Positions 61,721 through 64,000 of a stretch of DNA of 64,000 nucleotides are shown in pieces. How positions within the stretch are numbered: the stretch's first letter is position 1; each line of letters begins with the position of its first letter. A model generated the notes under the pieces. That model was not told the DNA's origin. It saw only the letters and a list, made by a program, of their open reading frames with translations, and searched no databases. Position numbers and translations under genes: made by a program. The stretch covers positions 62,001 through 126,000 of the forward strand of contig JANQLB010000078.1 in NCBI GenBank assembly GCA_028280805.1. Reading direction: 5' to 3'. This DNA is from Tissierellales bacterium (GTDB lineage: Bacteria; Bacillota; Clostridia; Tissierellales; VENL01).

Positions 61721-62170
61721 ATGGCAGTTAGACAATTAAGATATGATGGAGATCCACTATTAAGGAAAAAATCAAGAGAAGTAACTATAATTGATGATAG
61801 AATTAAAATTCTTATAGAGGACATGAAAGAAACAATGTATAAAGAAGATGGTATAGGTTTAGCAGCTCCACAGGTTGGTATAGCTAGAAGAGTAGTAGTT
61901 ATAGATATAGGAGATGGATTTTTAGCATTAATTAATCCTGAGATAATCACTCAAGAGGGAGAAGAGATTGATTCCGAAGGATGCTTAAGTATTCCGGGAA
62001 AATTAGGAAAAGTTAGAAGACCATTTAAAGTAAAAGTTAAATACTTAGATTTAGAAGGAAATGAAAAAATAATAGAAGGTACAGGTTTATTAGCAAGGGT
62101 ATTATGTCATGAAATAGACCATCTGAATGGAGTTTTGTTTATAGATAAAATTATTGATGACGATGAATAA
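61721..62170 (+). CDS. def: Peptide deformylase
   Basis: [32 protein letters not shown]. Confidence 0.98.
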   Translation: MAVRQLRYDGDPLLRKKSREVTIIDDRIKILIEDMKETMYKEDGIGLAAPQVGIARRVVVIDIGDGFLALINPEIITQEGEEIDSEGCLSIPGKLGKVRRPFKVKVKYLDLEGNEKIIEGTGLLARVLCHEIDHLNGVLFIDKIIDDDE

Positions 62171-62286
62171 TTATTTAATGTACTCTTAATTCTATATAAA
62201 TAGGGTATTAAAATTGTAAGCTGTCGGATAAATTTTATAAATACTTTACTAGTGAGTTGAGTATAGCGAAGGGGATGATAATTATT

Positions 62287-63213
62287 ATGAATGTAGTATT
62301 TATGGGAACTCCAGATTTTTCAGTTCCAACACTTGAAAAAATATATCAAGCTGGTCATAAAATATCTTTGGTTATTACTCAGACAGATAAACCAAAAGGC
62401 AGAGGAAAGAAGATAACTTTTCAGCCTGTGAAAGTTAAGGCTGAAGAATTAGGTCTAGAGGTATATCAGCCTAAAAATGTGAATAGTGAAGAAAGTATTA
62501 TGAGATTAAGAGAAATTAACCCGGATGTAATAGTTGTAATTGCATATGGACAAATCTTAAAGCAAGAGATATTAAATTTACCTAAGCATCGCTGTATTAA
62601 CGTTCATGCATCCTTACTTCCTAAATATAGGGGAGCAGCTCCAATAAACTGGGTAATAATAAATGGAGAAGAAAAGACGGGTATTACTACTATTTATATG
62701 GAAAAAGGTATAGATGTAGGAGATATGCTTCTTAAAAAAGAAATAAAAATCAAGGAAAATGAAACTGCAGGTGAACTTCATGACAGACTAATGACACTAG
62801 GAGCTGAAGTGCTTATAGAAACATTAAGAGAGATAGAAAGAGGGAATATTAACAGAATCCCTCAGGATAATAATAAGTCAAGCTATGCACCAGTGATGAA
62901 TAAGGATTTAGGTAAAATTGATTGGAATAAAAATGCTAAGGATATTTTCAATCTTGTTAGAGGAACTGACCCTTGGCCGAGTGCATATGTAATTTATCAA
63001 GATAAAAAGGTTAAAATATCTAATGTTGAAGTAGTTAAGAGATTTAAAGATGGACAGCCGGGTGAAGTTGTTAAGGTTAGCGATGATGGAATTTATATTA
63101 ATACAAAGGATAGCTGTTTAGTTATAAAGAAGATTCAGTTTCCCGGGAAAAAGATGATGACAGTAAGTGATTTTCTTAAGGGTAATAATTTTAAAGTTGG
63201 AGAGGTTTTATGA
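62287..63213 (+). CDS. fmt: Methionyl-tRNA formyltransferase
   Basis: MGTPDFSVPTLEKI, NVHASLLPKYRGAAPINW. Confidence 0.98.
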   Translation: MNVVFMGTPDFSVPTLEKIYQAGHKISLVITQTDKPKGRGKKITFQPVKVKAEELGLEVYQPKNVNSEESIMRLREINPDVIVVIAYGQILKQEILNLPKHRCINVHASLLPKYRGAAPINWVIINGEEKTGITTIYMEKGIDVGDMLLKKEIKIKENETAGELHDRLMTLGAEVLIETLREIERGNINRIPQDNNKSSYAPVMNKDLGKIDWNKNAKDIFNLVRGTDPWPSAYVIYQDKKVKISNVEVVKRFKDGQPGEVVKVSDDGIYINTKDSCLVIKKIQFPGKKMMTVSDFLKGNNFKVGEVL

Positions 63214-63962
63214 AAAGCGATGAAAGAAGCTTTTTAAATGTTTTTTTTGTTATTATAATCATTTTACTTATTTTAGGAATACTCAGCTTATATTTATCAA
63301 CAATAGATAATACTAATGTATTAAAGATTGCTTTGATAATTATGTTTATAGTATTAATTTTAATTACAATCATATTTTTATCAAGTACCTTTTTAGTTTA
63401 TAAAGTTATTAATGATAAAAAAATATCTAAATTTAGTTACAAATTTTTAAAAGGTTTTTTAATTAACATTTATCCTCTTATAATATGGATTTCTAAGATT
63501 TTAAAAATTAATGTTGATAATATTAGAAGAGTTTTTGGAAAAGTAAATAATTTTATCGTAAAAACAAAAAATATAAAAGTAAATAGTAACGAACTGTTAA
63601 TCTTACTGCCACATTGTCTTCAAAATTCTGAATGTCAATATAAAATTACTAATGATATAAGTAATTGTAGAATGTGTAGAAAATGTGACATAAAGGAGAT
63701 TGTTGATTTATGTAATAAATACAATGTTAAAGCAGTGGTTGCAACTGGTGGAACTTTAGCAAGAGAATGGGTAAAGAAGAAGAATCCCAAGGCAATAATT
63801 GCTGTAGCTTGTGAAAGAGATTTAGCAAGTGGCATAAACGATGTAAAAGTTATACCTGTTATGGGAGTTTTTAATCAAAGACCTAATGGACCATGCTTTA
63901 ACACGAAAGTTGATATAAAAAAGTTAGAAGAAACTATTAAAATATTTTTAAAGGAGGAATAA
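63210..63962 (+). CDS. DUF116 domain protein
   Basis: LPHCLQNSECQYKIT...CRMCRKCDIKEI...VATGGTLAREWVKKKNPKAIIAVACERDLASGI. Confidence 0.9.
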   Translation: MKSDERSFLNVFFVIIIILLILGILSLYLSTIDNTNVLKIALIIMFIVLILITIIFLSSTFLVYKVINDKKISKFSYKFLKGFLINIYPLIIWISKILKINVDNIRRVFGKVNNFIVKTKNIKVNSNELLILLPHCLQNSECQYKITNDISNCRMCRKCDIKEIVDLCNKYNVKAVVATGGTLAREWVKKKNPKAIIAVACERDLASGINDVKVIPVMGVFNQRPNGPCFNTKVDIKKLEETIKIFLKEE

Positions 63963-64000
63963 ACTATGCGTTTTCTTTATGGCTCAGGAATAGAGTTCAT

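Noticed and set aside
63966-64000. Start of a further ORF at the window edge (MRFLYGSGIEF...)
   Set aside because: Only ~11 codons visible; cannot be assigned.

Overview
Low-GC (~30%) window from an endospore-forming clostridial/Tissierellia-type Firmicute, deduced from spoIVA, GerMN, YIEGIA and AT-rich coding. The backbone is conserved housekeeping: thrE pair, YIEGIA module, DUF512, der-plsY-gpsA, spoIVA, the ylmE-sepF-yggT-ylmH-divIVA division cluster, lspA-rluD, the PyrR-regulated pyrimidine operon, rqcH, and dapF-yicC-remA-rpoZ-coaBC-priA-def-fmt. A ~20.5 kb accessory segment (about 7.1-27.6 kb) separates gpsA from spoIVA, which are often close neighbours in clostridia. It carries a MerR/zinc-ribbon/methyltransferase fusion, an IclR regulator with two near-identical palindromic candidate operators upstream, two tandem BCCT transporters, a catabolic-looking FAD-oxidoreductase/aminotransferase/FAD-oxidoreductase trio, and a glycerol/G3P cluster with an internal terminator resembling a GlpP antiterminator. 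The BCCT-FAD-aminotransferase cluster is the best candidate for an undescribed pathway, and its substrate cannot be read from sequence. Other points: gmk is missing from its usual remA-rpoZ position, where a large imperfect inverted repeat lies instead; a divergent gmk-like gene sits ~17 kb away; there are two PyrR-type attenuators, an IS256-like transposase remnant, a tRNA-Pro(GGG), and an SLH + WG-repeat surface protein. No CRISPR array, prophage or intact transposon was seen. All family names come from reading motifs in the translated ORFs; no database search was run.
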